A stretch of DNA of 64,000 bases from Incurvaria masculella (lineage: Eukaryota; Arthropoda; Insecta; Lepidoptera; Incurvariidae), in the NCBI GenBank assembly GCA_946894095.1, contig OX335660.1, positions 6,267,001 to 6,331,000 on the forward strand, given 5' to 3'. Of this stretch, positions 39,270 through 51,230 are shown in pieces. The notes beneath the pieces are model-generated. The model had not been told where the DNA came from. It ran no database searches and worked only from the letters and a program-made list of their open reading frames with translations. The position numbers and the translations under genes were made by a program. Position 1 is the first letter of the stretch. The number at the start of each line of letters is the position of its first letter.

Positions 39270-39410
39270 TACAAAGTACTACTTTACGAATATACTGCAA
39301 GGCTGGGCCCGAACCAGCGAAACGTTTGCAGGTATTGCGTCTAACCAATTTCGCTACCTGCTTTACACACATAATTTCATGTATAATCATGGTCGATTAT
39401 ACATGTCACA
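39270..39410 (-). repeat. tRNA-Leu-like dispersed repeat, reverse copy
   Basis: On the minus strand: GGTAGCGAAATTGGTTAGAC, CGCTGGTTCGGGCCCAGCC, TTGCAG. The pairable T arm and A-box-like block are recognisable. Confidence 0.7.
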
Positions 39411-39589
39411 TTCCTTGGAATAAGCGACGTACATTCTTAGTACGAAAAAGTATATTTACTATATTCGAGGGGACTGTGTCACATAGAGTTTTGGACTGTA
39501 TTGTTTATTGTTAATGTGTTGTTAGGGTAGAGACTCTACACTCGGACCAGTAGAAATCAGAACCCGAATCTTCTCCTTCAAAAGTTACT

Positions 39590-39850
39590 GGACATGGATA
39601 ACTAAACCTTTAACCTTTAGATAACACCTAACACTAACGCCTAATACATCATAGGACCTTCCTTATATTGCTCGCCTACATTGAACACGGACAAATTTCA
39701 CTGCCGCTTAGACCATAGTTCATGCAATGCGATGGTACCAACCCGGGCATATACTCTACCACCTAGTAGGTATAAAGGGGACCTACAGTTTTACGTGGAA
39801 TCCGACCCAAGGCCAGCCTCAACGGTTGAAACCCGGTCACCTATGTTTAA
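39590..39850 (-). mobile_element. SINE relative with CCAGCCTC head segment, decayed
   Basis: Shares GATGGTACCAACCCGGGC and the GACCCAAGGCCAGCCTCAAC segment with the 56.5-kb element, so probably the same sub-family; the 5S-like part is not recognisable. Confidence 0.55.
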
Positions 39851-40611
39851 GTGGAACTTTGCTTAGATTGTATATTTAATGCACTAAACAAACTCAAAAA
39901 AACTTCAAACAAGAAAGACATTGGTGCAGCCAACGGATGCCGAATCCACTCCTCTCGGTAGAGAAACTGTATTCAGAATCTAGAATTTTCGATAAGGCCT
40001 ATTTGTTTACAAGACTCAATCAAGATTCAGAATCTCTCTTAGTTTTACCCGTGACACCTATCACAACGCAAGGTCTAAATATACGCAGACTCAATCCTGT
40101 TACCATTTACGAAGCAACTTCTCAAAAAAGGGGCTTTAGGCCTTCTCTCCGATTATTACTTTAGAGCCGAGAAGTAACAACTGAATTGGATAAACCCACA
40201 GAACAGAAAAGGAAGGAGTCAAGCCGCCACAGCCCAAATATCGTCACCGCGCGAGAACGAGTGCCCACCAACACAATACGTCTGCGACTATATTTTCGTG
40301 TGGCACGTACGTTTAAGTTGGGTTGGTAGTCTTAGGTGATTTGAGACAGCGGGTCTCATAGCAAGCGCGCTAGATTGCACATCTCCGTCCTTTTTTGATC
40401 TGTGGATAAACCTAAAAGTTTTGCTAAGCTGCGCAAGCTTGTTAAAACATCTAAGTACTGTTTAATACAATATACAAGATCAGTGTCATTCTTCAATGAG
40501 AATGACAGAAGGGTTGCGATGTTTCTCGAAGGCTCGAGTGTCGTAAAATGCTACCGCGCCATTAGAATGCAGAGAGCTGAATTTGAACGCTAAATATGAG
40601 GAACCAAATAT

Positions 40612-40936
40612 ATTTTTTTATGCATTCTCACGTGGATGGCTATTACCACACAACTACCGTTATGATATTAGCCCAATACACCACATTCCCGAAGGAATTT
40701 GGTGCCATGACAAGACCTTCCCTTCCAATGCGGGCGGGCTTAACCCTACCACCTAGTAGGAGAAGGGGACCTACAGTTTTACATGGGTCCCGAACCATGG
40801 AGCAGCTCGCATTCGTAACGAAATGCACTTATCCAACTCAGAAAGAGAAAGAAAGTGGCGCATGTCCGGGCGAGGATTTGAACCCAGACCTCTCGCATGA
40901 AAGGCAAGTCCTCTAGCCCCTAGACCACGAGCTGTA
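40612..40936 (-). mobile_element. tRNA-derived SINE next to a LINE fragment
   Basis: Reverse copy with the middle deleted (between CCTTCCCTT and CCAATGCGGGCGGGC). Its head ends GACCACGAGCTGTA, directly at the start of the 40938 LINE fragment. Confidence 0.88.
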
Positions 40937-40937
40937 C

Positions 40938-42160
40938 TTGTATGGAGTGAGAGGGGTCACCTGGGAATGGTTCCAATCTTATCTTGGTCAAAGAACGTTT
41001 AATGCAAGTATACAATTCTCAAATACACGTAAAGGAACTTTAGAGACCATTCAATCGCAACCATTTGAAATGGAATACGGTGTCCCACAGGGCTCCATAT
41101 TAGTGCCACTACTGTTTATAATATTTATGAATGACTTTCCCAAACATGCTACTCTATCGGTATTAAGTGCGCTAATAGTGCTGTATGCCGATGATGCCAA
41201 TGTGATTGTGACAGAGGATAGCATACACAATTTATTGACAAAAATGACACACACTCTAGGAGAAGTCGGACAGTGGTTTTCATCCAATGGCCTTATATTA
41301 AATAGCGCAAAGACTCACTGCATCCACTTCACTATAACGAATCGCGAAACCGAAGGTAACGATGAAATGTTTTTAAAATATAACGATGAAGTTATACAAT
41401 TTGCAGCGTCTACAGTATTTTTGGGATTCACACTAGACTCGAACCTACGCTGGGGGGAACATATTGACAAAGTATGCGACAAACTTAGTAAGGCTTGCTA
41501 CTGTCTGAAGACTTTATCGATGAATTGCGATCTAAATACTCTGATAAGTGCTTACTTCGGATACTTTTACTCCATAATGAGCTACGGAATCGAATTTTGG
41601 GGTTCCTCGGGGGGAGCAATCAGAGTGTTTAGATTACAGAAAAAAGCAGTTAGAATAATGACGCACTCTAAATGGGATGCGCACTGCACACCATTATTCA
41701 AACGCCTGAAAATATTAACAATATACGATGTGTATGTACAAAAAATATGTCTGTACATTAGAAATAACCCTGAGAAGTATAATTGTGTAGAGCATCAATA
41801 CTCAACCAGGTACAAGAGGAACATTCAACAAAAAAGCCACAATATAGAATATTTAAAAAAAAGCGTTATGTTCAGCATTCATATTTACAATAACCGGCCG
41901 AAAGAATTGCGAGATAAAGCACAATTAAATAAGTGGCTCCAAGATAAAATATTTTATGACTTGTCATTTTTTTATATTATCATATAGCCAAACATTTATA
42001 ACCAATCTTGAAAATATAACCTGTAGATAAAAGGAAAACTGACGATGCCGCAGGAATATAATTATAAGCTACATACCTGTGAACATTGTATTTATGTTTG
42101 TAATTGTAATTGTATTTATGTGTGCTAATAAAAAGATTTGATTTGATTTGATTTGATTCT
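40938..42160 (+). mobile_element. CR1/Jockey-like LINE, 5' truncated, RT frame open
   Basis: A 349-codon frame (40938-41987) encodes the second part of a reverse transcriptase: GVTWEWFQSYLGQR, YGVPQGSILVPLLFIIFMND, LYADDANVIV (YADD catalytic motif), a WFSSNGLILNSAKT motif, FLGFTLDSNLRW, and the C-terminal IEFWGSS...LQKKAVRIM region. The endonuclease and first RT motifs are missing. The 3' end is a GATTT microsatellite (about 42136-42158), typical of this LINE group. Truncation point coincides with a SINE. The frame has no stops, so the copy is young, but it cannot be autonomous. Confidence 0.9.
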
Positions 42161-42312
42161 GTAATTCTTAACGCAATATTATTAATTTTATGTACGGTTG
42201 GTAAGAAACAGACAAAGAAGCACAAATTGGTATGGAATTAGCCATCCATGTCCGAAATTGTGAAAAATCTGAGTGTACATAATTTCTAAAACTTACTGTT
42301 ATGATATTAGCC

Positions 42313-42848
42313 CTGATATACCGAGAGGTCAAGACATTTTTGGTCACGATAAGGTAAATGGCTGAACCCGGGTTAGAGACCAATCATGTGATGCCGGTAT
42401 ATATGTCGGTCTGCCTGCGCCAAGTGGTTGCGTTAGCTAGAATGGCTATACAGAATATTTGTTAGTATGTACCTGCTAATTAATATACTGATTGTCTGGA
42501 CATATTGATAACTATTAATTATACAACAATAACCACTCGCTTAGTAATTAAATACATAAATATACCTAAAGTTATATCTTTAACCAAAATCGCCTATAAC
42601 TACGAAATGCAACAAAATATTTATTCAGTTTTGGTATTGTTACTTTCATGCTTCGTAATTCGCAGCCATTTACCTTATAATATATTTATTTATCAAGATA
42701 ACTAGTTTTTCGGACACCTTATCTAGGTAATGCAACCACTTGGCGCAGGCAGACTGACACATTTAGCTTCAGAGGGTTGGTCTTTATCTTGTAAACCCAG
42801 TTTCAGCCATTTACGTTATCGTTACCATATTTTGTCGCGACCTCCTAG
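42313..42848. mobile_element. family E foldback element, complete
   Basis: About 535 bp with TIRs near 55 bp: GAGGTCAAGACATTTTTGGT and GATAAGGTAAATGGCTGAAC at the left, CAGCCATTTACGTTATCG and TTTTGTCGCGACCTCC at the right. No coding frame. Confidence 0.82.
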
Positions 42849-42849
42849 T

Positions 42850-43310
42850 CTATAAGCACCCATGCGAGGACCTTCCATAAATTGCATGGCTGCATTGAAT
42901 TGAATGGAAAACACGGCCACATTTTCACTGTTGCACCGACCATCGTTTGTGCAATGCGATGGCACCAACCCGGTCGGGATTAACCCTACCACCTTTTAAC
43001 ACCACACAGTTACCAAGAAAGGAGATCTACGGTTTTACATAATATCAGAACCACCAACGATAAATTCCTTACGTACCTCTTAAACCAGAAGAAAAAAGAT
43101 ATTAATTTTAAGGCGTTGAACCCACACCAGTAAATGAAAAGTGGTTAAATCGGCATTGAAAATTTCCCTTGGTTGCTATCTAGTTCAATGTAGCCTTGCA
43201 TTGTAAGGAAAGTTTTGGCATGGCACCTTGGTTGTGTGTTGGGCACTGGTGAAGTAGATAAGATCTCATGCGTATAGCACATCGACGTGGTATTAGCCAT
43301 CTATCGAGGG
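42850..43310. mobile_element. decayed SINE fragments, opposed
   Basis: 42850-43060 reverse (ATGCGAGGACCTTCCATAAA, CGATGGCACCAACCCGG) and 43150-43310 forward (TAGTTCAATGTAGCCTTGC, GTATTAGCCATCTATCGAG). Confidence 0.65.
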
Positions 43311-43915
43311 CTTACTTCAGCAATCCATTAAGTAGAAAAAAGTCGATTTTGACTTAATCCATTTAATGATGCAATTTTGTCCTAAATTTTCTGCGCTAAA
43401 ATCTTCAAAAACACACGTTATCGTACACTGACAATGTCCAAAGATGGCCGTAATATTTACATCCTAAATATATGTAAAACTTTTTTTTTTTTTTGTAAAC
43501 TTACAAACTTAATTATCTCAATACAATTTTTTCTTACGTAATACCTTCTTTAAGTAAGTAAAAATAAATATAATATAAAAATATAAAATAATAAATTATA
43601 TAAATATATTGCCTATCAAAACACGCATTTTTAATAAAAAAACGCACTCTGATAAATAAGACTTACTTTTTTTGACGTTCCTCAAAAAGTTACCTACAGA
43701 GGATTCTAATTAATTTACGGCAAATTACTCAACTGTTTCTTATTACATTCTTGGCTTCGAGACATTTTTATGAAATAACACCATTTTTACAAATGGTACT
43801 GTAATATTTATGTATTACTCTGAAATTCGCCGGTTTTCAGAGAAAGCGCTCCATCATAGAGATTTACATTAGGTTCACAGACTACTCGTTATGTTGATGT
43901 ATCTGAGACAAATAA

Positions 43916-44204
43916 AAAACCGGCCAAGTACGAGTCGGACTCGCACACGAAAGGATTTAAAACCAAAAATAACGTGCCCCCTTTAATTTATACATTTTTT
44001 ATTTTACCTATTTGTTACGTTTGTCTCAAAACAAATACAGTCTTTGTGAAAATTTCAGCTGCCTACCTTTACGGTTCATGAGATACAGCACTGTGACAGA
44101 CAGACGGACGGACGGACAGACGGACGGATAGACGGACGGACGGACAGCGGAGGCTTAGTAATAGGGTTCCGTTGGCACCCTTTGGGTACGGAACCCTAAA
44201 AACA
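43916..44204 (-). mobile_element. family K repeat
   Basis: Reverse copy from AAAAACCGGCCAAGTACGAG to GGGTACGGAACCCTAAAAAC with a core mixing GGAC and AGAC units. Confidence 0.86.
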
Positions 44205-44514
44205 ACCATTGGTTGCATTGGTGATTGAAAACAATTTACTAAATATTCAATCATATTAACTATATCTAAATAGCGCCATTATCCGAAAAGTAAATAAATG
44301 CATTAAATAAATAATGCGTTTGTCAATAAATATTCTTTTGGCTTCTTGGAATAGTGTGAGGATTTTAAAGATGTGAATATTGGGCATTTTTTTAAATATT
44401 TTTTTTTATTATTATTATTATATTTCTTTATTGACACATTTTAAAAATTATTTTTACATACATTTTTGTAGAAAATATATAAATATAACTAAATAAAAAG
44501 GAGGGTTCACCAGC

Positions 44515-44690
44515 AGCATGAAACTATGGTTGAAGCGGCAATGAAAAATGGTCAGTGTGTCCATCCATTTCTGTGTGGCCGTGCTCATAAAGGGATAGTC
44601 CTGGCATGGTACATAATTCCTTTGAGAATGTGGTGTATTGGGCTATTATCATGGCAGTACTTGCGTGGTATTAATCATCCATGTTAGGTT
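44515..44690 (+). mobile_element. SINE 3' part leading into the TTAGG tract
   Basis: ATGGTTGAAGCGGCAATGAA, GTGGCCGTGCTCATAAAGG, ATTAATCATCCATGTTAGG: forward SINE body and tail without the head. Confidence 0.82.
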
Positions 44691-44775
44691 AGGTTAGGTA
44701 GGTTAGGTTAGGTTAGGTTAGGTTAGGTTAGGCTAAGCTAGGTTAGGTTAGGTTAGGCTAGGTAGGTTTAAGTAC
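44686..44775 (+). repeat. interstitial (TTAGG)n telomere-like tract
   Basis: About 90 bp of GGTTA pentamers with a few variants (GGCTA, GGTAG). TTAGG is the standard insect telomere repeat. The tract continues directly from a SINE tail whose final CATGTTAGGTTAGG resembles the telomere unit. Confidence 0.9.
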
Positions 44776-45289
44776 GGTTAGGACATAAATAAATAATCTA
44801 GATTCTGTTGAAGAAATAGTAAGTGTTTCGAATATACTAAATATACATCAAGGAAGCTTAGAGATTGTCTACAGGAAATCTTACAATAATAATACATAAA
44901 TAATCTAATATTAAAAATGTATATGGGTATGTTTGTTTGCATGGACTCCAAAAACGTTTAGACAGATTTTGATGAAATTTTCAGGCAATGTTTAGATTAG
45001 TCCAGCAGGTGATCCTTGCAGTTTGGAAAAGTTTAGAAACTCCACTCGGGCTAGTGTCCAAAAATATTGAACGGCGCCGGGTATCTCAATCATGCGTAAG
45101 TACGAACTAGCTATGTAAGTAAATATATATTATACGTTTTTACTTAAGTCAACCTAGGACTAGCTCTAGCGTCTGATGCCAAATACGATTTTGGTGACGA
45201 CTGCAATATGTTTGAATGTTCAATCTTTGCATTCAATGTCCGCCACTCAGGTAAAGCGTTAAATATATGTAGGTAAGTATAATCTTAAA

Positions 45290-45490
45290 AACTGTGTTAG
45301 TAGGAGGCATTGATAACGAGACGAGGGACTGTAGGAGAATTCCAAATTATGGGTATACAGCAGATTGCAAAATTGGAAGACGCAATACGAGCGAATAGTA
45401 TGTTTTGCTGGTTAGGGTCCAGCCTTGCAGTGTATTCGTAAAGTAGTTATTTTTACAGGGCTCTTTCTCTGCTTCACGGTCGATTATACA
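45290..45490 (+). repeat. tRNA-Leu-like dispersed repeat, uninterrupted
   Basis: Contiguous version of the 36.4-kb repeat: CTGTGTTAGTAGGAGGCATT through AATTGGAAGACGCAATACG, GGTCCAGCCTTGCAG and CTTCACGGTCGATTATACA. Confidence 0.75.
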
Positions 45491-46269
45491 TACATACATA
45501 CTTATTATTATTATAAGCTATGTAAGGTAAGGGCTGCTGTTAAAATGTACACAAAATGATTGAATGTGCGCATTCAACAGGCTTCCACACAGAGGTAAGC
45601 TACTGTTAGCCACGCAGCTGCCGGTATAAAGTCATTACTCCCTCGCTAACAACGATCGAAGGCACTTACAGGTTTAGATAGGCAATTCTGTGCAAATAAC
45701 TTCTTTCAGGACTTTTCAGAACACGAACATGTGTCACTTTTCACTTACACGTGATAATGCTCTGTGAAAAAAAATATTGCATCGTAATCATTCCAGATAA
45801 TGCAGGCCTGAGTATATGAAGGGTGGCTCGGGAAGATATTGTCTTATAGCATATGTTGAGCCGTTAGGTAACCGACCCGTATAAAATAAGAAATGTCGAA
45901 TTACGTGCCTAAATTTGTCATGTTCATATGCGAAGCTTATGAGAAGTCTCACATCCATATAAATCAATGATTTCAAAGGTAAGGATACGCCCTTATATAG
46001 AATTGAAACAAATCATCTCCATACAAGCAAAAAGTAGCGCCATCTATCCAAACTCGGAAGAACTACGTGAGCGCCGTGTCAAAGTCGTGTTGACAACTCG
46101 CCGCCATTTTGCATTAGGTCTAACGATGTAACCTTGTACCTGCGTCCTTAAATGTTTTCTTTTTAATTTAAACTTTTAAGTTCTTTTAACTTTTATGAAT
46201 GAAAAATGTTTTTTGTAATTTCAAGGTATTCAAGTTAAATACAATTTGAATTTTCGCTTGTACCTGCTT

Positions 46270-46926
46270 GGTCTGGATCTAACTGCCTGTCATGTCAAAA
46301 TTTGTTTTCGTTATATCTAGGGAAACACTGGTCGTAGACCCATCATGCGACCACTCGAAGTAAAGGTCCCGACCTGATCTATCTGCCTGTCATGTCAAAA
46401 TTTGTTTTCGTTATATCTTGGGAAACACTGGTCGTAGACCCATCGTGCGACCACTCAAAGTAAACGTCCCGACCTGATCTACCTGCCTGTCATGGCAAAA
46501 TTTGTTCTCGTTGTATCTTGTGAAACACTGATCGTAGACCCATCATGCGACCACTCAAAGTAAACGTCCGGACCTGATCTACCTGCCTGTCATGTCAAAA
46601 TTTGTTCTCGTTGTATCTTGTGAAACACTGATCGTAGACCCATCATGCGACCACTCAAAGTAAACGTCCCGACCTGATCTACCTGCCTGTCATGTCAAAA
46701 TTTGTTTTCGTTATATCTAGGGAAACACTGATCGTAGACCCATCATGCGACCACTCAAAGTAAACGTCCCGATCTGATCTACCTGCCTGTCATGTCAAAA
46801 TTTGTTCTCGTTGTATCTTGGGAAACACTGATCGTAGACCCATCATGCGACCACTCAAAATAAACGCCCCGACCTGATCTAACTATCTGGAATGTCAAAA
46901 TTTGTTTTCGTTATATCTTGGGAAAC
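46270..46926 (+). repeat. 100-bp tandem repeat, forward arm
   Basis: Landmark CTGCCTGTCATG recurs at 46283, 46383, 46483, 46583, 46683 and 46783, an exact 100-bp period. The last unit carries a variant, AACTATCTGGAATG. No reading frame is conserved. The forward arm ends abruptly at about 46926, where the same repeat resumes in the opposite orientation. Confidence 0.97.
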
Positions 46927-48081
46927 ACATGACAGGCAGGTGGATCAGGTCGGGGCGTTTATTTTGAGTGGTCGCATAATGGGTCTACGAACAGTGTTTC
47001 CCAAGATACAACGAGAACAAATTTTGACATGACAGGCAGGTAGATCAGATCGGGACGTTTACTTTGAGTGGTCGCATGATGGGTCTACGATCAGTGTTTC
47101 ACAAGATACAACGAGAACAAATTTTGCCATGACAGGCAGGTAGATCAGGTCGGGACGTTTACTTTGAGTGGTCGCATGATGGGTCTACGATCAGTGTTTC
47201 ACAAGATACAACGAGAACAAATTTTGCCATGACAGGCAGGTAGATCAGGTCGGGACGTTTACTTTGAGTGGTCGCATGATGGGTCTACGATCAGTGTTTC
47301 CCAAGATACAACGAGAACAAATTTTGACATGACAGGCAGGTAGATCAGGTCCGGACGTTTACTTTGAGTGGTCGCATGATGGGTCTACGATCAGTGTTTC
47401 ACAAGATACAACGAGAACAAATTTTGCCATGACAGGCAGGTAGATCAGGTCCGGACGTTTACTTTGAGTGGTCGCATGATGGGTCTACGATCAGTGTTTC
47501 ACAAGATACAACGAGATCAAATTTTGCCATGACAGGCAGGTAGATCAGGTCGGGACGTTTACTTTGAGTGGTCGCATGATGGGTCTACGATCAGTGTTTC
47601 ACAAGATACAACGAGAACAAATTTTGCCATGACAGGCAGGTAGATCAGGTCGGGACGTTTACTTTGAGTGGTCGCATGATGGGTCTACGATCAGTGTTTC
47701 CCAAGATACAACGAGAACAAATTTTGACATGACAGGCAGGTAGATCAGGTCCGGACGTTTACTTTGAGTGGTCGCATGATGGGTCTACGATCAGTGTTTC
47801 ACAAGATACAACGAGAACAAATTTTGCCATGACAGGCAGGTAGATCAGGTCCGGACGTTTACTTTGAGTGGTCGCATGATGGGTCTACGATCAGTGTTTC
47901 ACAAGATACAACGAGAACAAATTTTGCCATGACAGGCAGGTAGATCAGGTCCGGACGTTTACTTTGAGTGGTCGCATGATGGGTCTACGATCAGTGTTTC
48001 ACAAGATACAACGAGATCAAATTTTGCCATGACAGGCAGGTAGATCAGGTCGGGACGTTTACTTCGAGTGGTCACATGATA
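46927..48081 (-). repeat. 100-bp tandem repeat, reverse arm
   Basis: About 11-12 units of the same 100-bp repeat in reverse orientation (landmark ATGACAGGCAGG near 46929, then every 100 bp). Subtypes alternate, for example CCAAGATACAACG versus ACAAGATACAACG, suggesting higher-order amplification. The array ends with the variant CTTCGAGTGGTCACATGA that marks each module junction. Confidence 0.96.
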
Positions 48082-48730
48082 GATCACATTAAAAAAAATC
48101 TTTGATTACCCACTCATACTCATATCCACTCCAAAATAAACCAGAATGAAAAAGGACGCCCGTACAAGGTTAATTCACCTACACGTGCGACGCGCGGCAT
48201 GGCGTCAATTGCCCGCTTATGAAGTTTGGTAGTTAATTAAATTATCGATTGAAAATGCAATTATTCAATTGTTAAACAGAAAAAAATATTATCTGAGTTT
48301 ACTTATCGATGATACGATATTACACGTGTCTTTGTAACTTTCGTATCGTATTTTATGCATCCTTTTACTACGCAACAAGGGCATTTTCACGACTCAACAT
48401 CACTCTGCAGTGGTCCGCAGACGACTGAGTCGCGTTGGCCCTAAAACGAATATTTTAGGGCCAACGTACTGGTGCCATTATTTGTGCGCGTTGACCGGGT
48501 CCTTACGAAGTAATATATAAGTCAATGGTTGACATAGTATATGTATTTACGGATAAACAGTGCTCAGCTTAACTCTCACGCGCGTCGCTGACACTTTACT
48601 TGGCTCCACGGTACTCACGTCTACACAGCTGGCATGCTGAGGTGAGCTGCTATAAAACGTGAGCCTTACATGGACTAAATCACCAAAGCTCTCACAACAC
48701 AAGTGGGCTTGTAAAAAGGCAAAACAACAA
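48082..48730. repeat. hairpin-bearing module, copy 1
   Basis: About 650 bp of non-repeat sequence between two 100-bp arrays. It contains a perfect 14-bp stem, 6-nt loop hairpin at 48433-48466 (stem CGTTGGCCCTAAAA). No open frame of note. It recurs at 49921 and, truncated, at 51231. Confidence 0.93.
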
Positions 48731-49390
48731 ATTTTGACATGACAGGCAGGTAGATCAGGTCGGGACGCTTACTTTGAGTGGTCGCATGATGGGTCTACGA
48801 CCAGTGTTTCCCAAGATATAACGAAAACAAATTTTGACATGACAGGCAGGTAGATCAGGTCGGGACGTTTACTTTAAGTGGTCGCATGATGGGTCTGCGA
48901 CCAGTGTTTCCCAAGATATAACGAAAACAAATTTTGACATGACAGGCAGGTAGATCAGGTCGGGACGTTTACTTTGAGTGGTCGCATGATGGGTCTACGA
49001 CCAGTGTTTCCCAAGATATAACGAAAACACATTTTGACATGACAGGCAGGTAGATCAGGTCGGGACGATTACATTGAGTGGTCGCATGATAGGTCTATGA
49101 CCAGTGTTTCCCAAGATATAACGAAAACAAATTTTGCCATAAGAGGCAAGTAGATCAGGTCGGGACGATTACATTGAGTGGTCGCATGATAGGTCTATGA
49201 CCAGTGTTTCCCAAGATATAAGGAAAACTAATTTTGACATAACAGGCAGGTAGATCAGGTCGGGACGATTACATTGAGTGGTCGCATGATAGGTCTATGA
49301 CCAGTGTTTCCCAAGATATAACGAAAACTAATTTTGACATAACAGGCAAGTAGATCAGGTCGGGACGTTTACTTCGAGTGGTCACATGAT
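48731..49390 (-). repeat. 100-bp array, 7 units, following module 1
   Basis: Seven reverse-orientation units of an older, more varied subtype (CCAAGATATAACG). It ends with CTTCGAGTGGTCACATGA like the other blocks, but the module normally following is absent; the sequence jumps to an inverted fragment at 49391. Confidence 0.93.
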
Positions 49391-49920
49391 AGATCAAAGT
49401 AAACGTCCCGATCTGATCTACCTGCCTGTCATGTCAAAATTTGTTCTCGTTGTATCTTGGGAAACACTGTTCGTAGACCCATTATGCGACCACTCAAAAT
49501 AAACGCCCCGACCTGATCCACCTGCCTGTCATGTGTTTCCCAAGATATAACGAAAACAAATTTTGACATTCCAGATAGTTAGATCAGGTCGGGGCGTTTA
49601 TTTTGAGTGGTCGCATGATGGGTCTACGATCAGTGTTTCCCAAGATACAACGAGAACAAATTTTGCCATGACAGGCAGGTAGATCAGATCGGGACGTTTA
49701 CTTTGAGTGGTCGCATGATGGGTCTACGATCAGTGTTTCACAAGATACAACGAGAACAAATTTTGCCATGACAGGCAGGTAGATCAGGTCCGGACGTTTA
49801 CTTTGAGTGGTCGCATGATGGGTCTACGATCAGTGTTTCACAAGATACAACGAGATCAAATTTTGCCATGACAGGCAGGTAGATCAGGTCGGGACGTTTA
49901 CTTCGAGTGGTCACATGATA
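49391..49920. repeat. inverted duplicate of the head-to-head junction
   Basis: Forward units 49391-49535, then reverse units to 49920. The segment is almost exactly the reverse complement of the junction around 46926, sharing the rare variants (the CCAGATAG unit, the GGATCAGG unit and the ATAATGGG unit). It is therefore a copy of that junction, not an independent inversion. Confidence 0.9.
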
Positions 49921-50569
49921 GATCACATTAAAAAAAATCTTTGATTACCCACTCATACTCATATCCACTCCAAAATAAACCAGAATGAAAAAGGACGCCC
50001 GTACAAGGTTAATTCACCTACACGTGCGACGCGCGGCATGGCGTCAATTGCCCGCTTATGAAGTTTGGTAGTTAATTAAATTATCGATTGAAAATGCAAT
50101 TATTCAATTGTTAAACAGAAAAAAATATTATCTGAGTTTACTTATCGATGATACGATATTACACGTGTCTTTGTAACTTTCGTATCGTATTTTATGCATC
50201 CTTTTACTACGCAACAAGGGCATTTTCACGACTCAACATCACTCTGCAGTGGTCCGCAGACGACTGAGTCGCGTTGGCCCTAAAACGAATATTTTAGGGC
50301 CAACGTACTGGTGCCATTATTTGTGCGCGTTGACCGGGTCCTTACGAAGTAATATATAAGTCAATGGTTGACATAGTATATGTATTTACGGATAAACAGT
50401 GCTCAGCTTAACTCTCACGCGCGTCGCTGACACTTTACTTGGCTCCACGGTACTCACGTCTACACAGCTGGCATGCTGAGGTGAGCTGCTATAAAACGTG
50501 AGCCTTACATGGACTAAATCACCAAAGCTCTCACAACACAAGTGGGCTTGTAAAAAGGCAAAACAACAA
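49921..50569. repeat. hairpin-bearing module, copy 2
   Basis: Appears identical to copy 1 over its length, offset 1839 bp. Hairpin at 50272-50305. Together with the following array it forms a 1310-bp unit shared with 48082-49390. Confidence 0.93.
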
Positions 50570-51230
50570 ATTTTGACATGACAGGCAGGTAGATCAGGTC
50601 GGGACGCTTACTTTGAGTGGTCGCATGATGGGTCTACGACCAGTGTTTCCCAAGATATAACGAAAACAAATTTTGACATGACAGGCAGGTAGATCAGGTC
50701 GGGACGTTTACTTTAAGTGGTCGCATGATGGGTCTGCGACCAGTGTTTCCCAAGATATAACGAAAACAAATTTTGACATGACAGGCAGGTAGATCAGGTC
50801 GGGACGTTTACTTTGAGTGGTCGCATGATGGGTCTACGACCAGTGTTTCCCAAGATATAACGAAAACACATTTTGACATGACAGGCAGGTAGATCAGGTC
50901 GGGACGATTACATTGAGTGGTCGCATGATAGGTCTATGACCAGTGTTTCCCAAGATATAACGAAAACAAATTTTGCCATAAGAGGCAAGTAGATCAGGTC
51001 GGGACGATTACATTGAGTGGTCGCATGATAGGTCTATGACCAGTGTTTCCCAAGATATAAGGAAAACTAATTTTGACATAACAGGCAGGTAGATCAGGTC
51101 GGGACGATTACATTGAGTGGTCGCATGATAGGTCTATGACCAGTGTTTCCCAAGATATAACGAAAACTAATTTTGACATAACAGGCAAGTAGATCAGGTC
51201 GGGACGTTTACTTCGAGTGGTCACATGATA
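50570..51230 (-). repeat. 100-bp array, 7 units, following module 2
   Basis: Appears to be a base-for-base copy of 48731-49390, including private variants such as AAGAGGCAAG and AAGGAAAACTA. This indicates recent duplication of module plus array. Confidence 0.93.

Noticed and set aside
44686..44775. True chromosome end
   Set aside because: The tract is short and flanked by ordinary repeats on both sides, so it is interstitial.
48433..48480. Helitron 3' terminus (hairpin followed by CTGG-T)
   Set aside because: The hairpin is followed within two bases by CTGGT, but all copies continue with the same sequence beyond it, the spacing is shorter than usual, and no matching 5' TC end or A/T target site was found.
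46270..51230. CRISPR-like array
   Set aside because: The 100-bp units are contiguous tandem repeats without spacers, in both orientations, in a eukaryotic genome.
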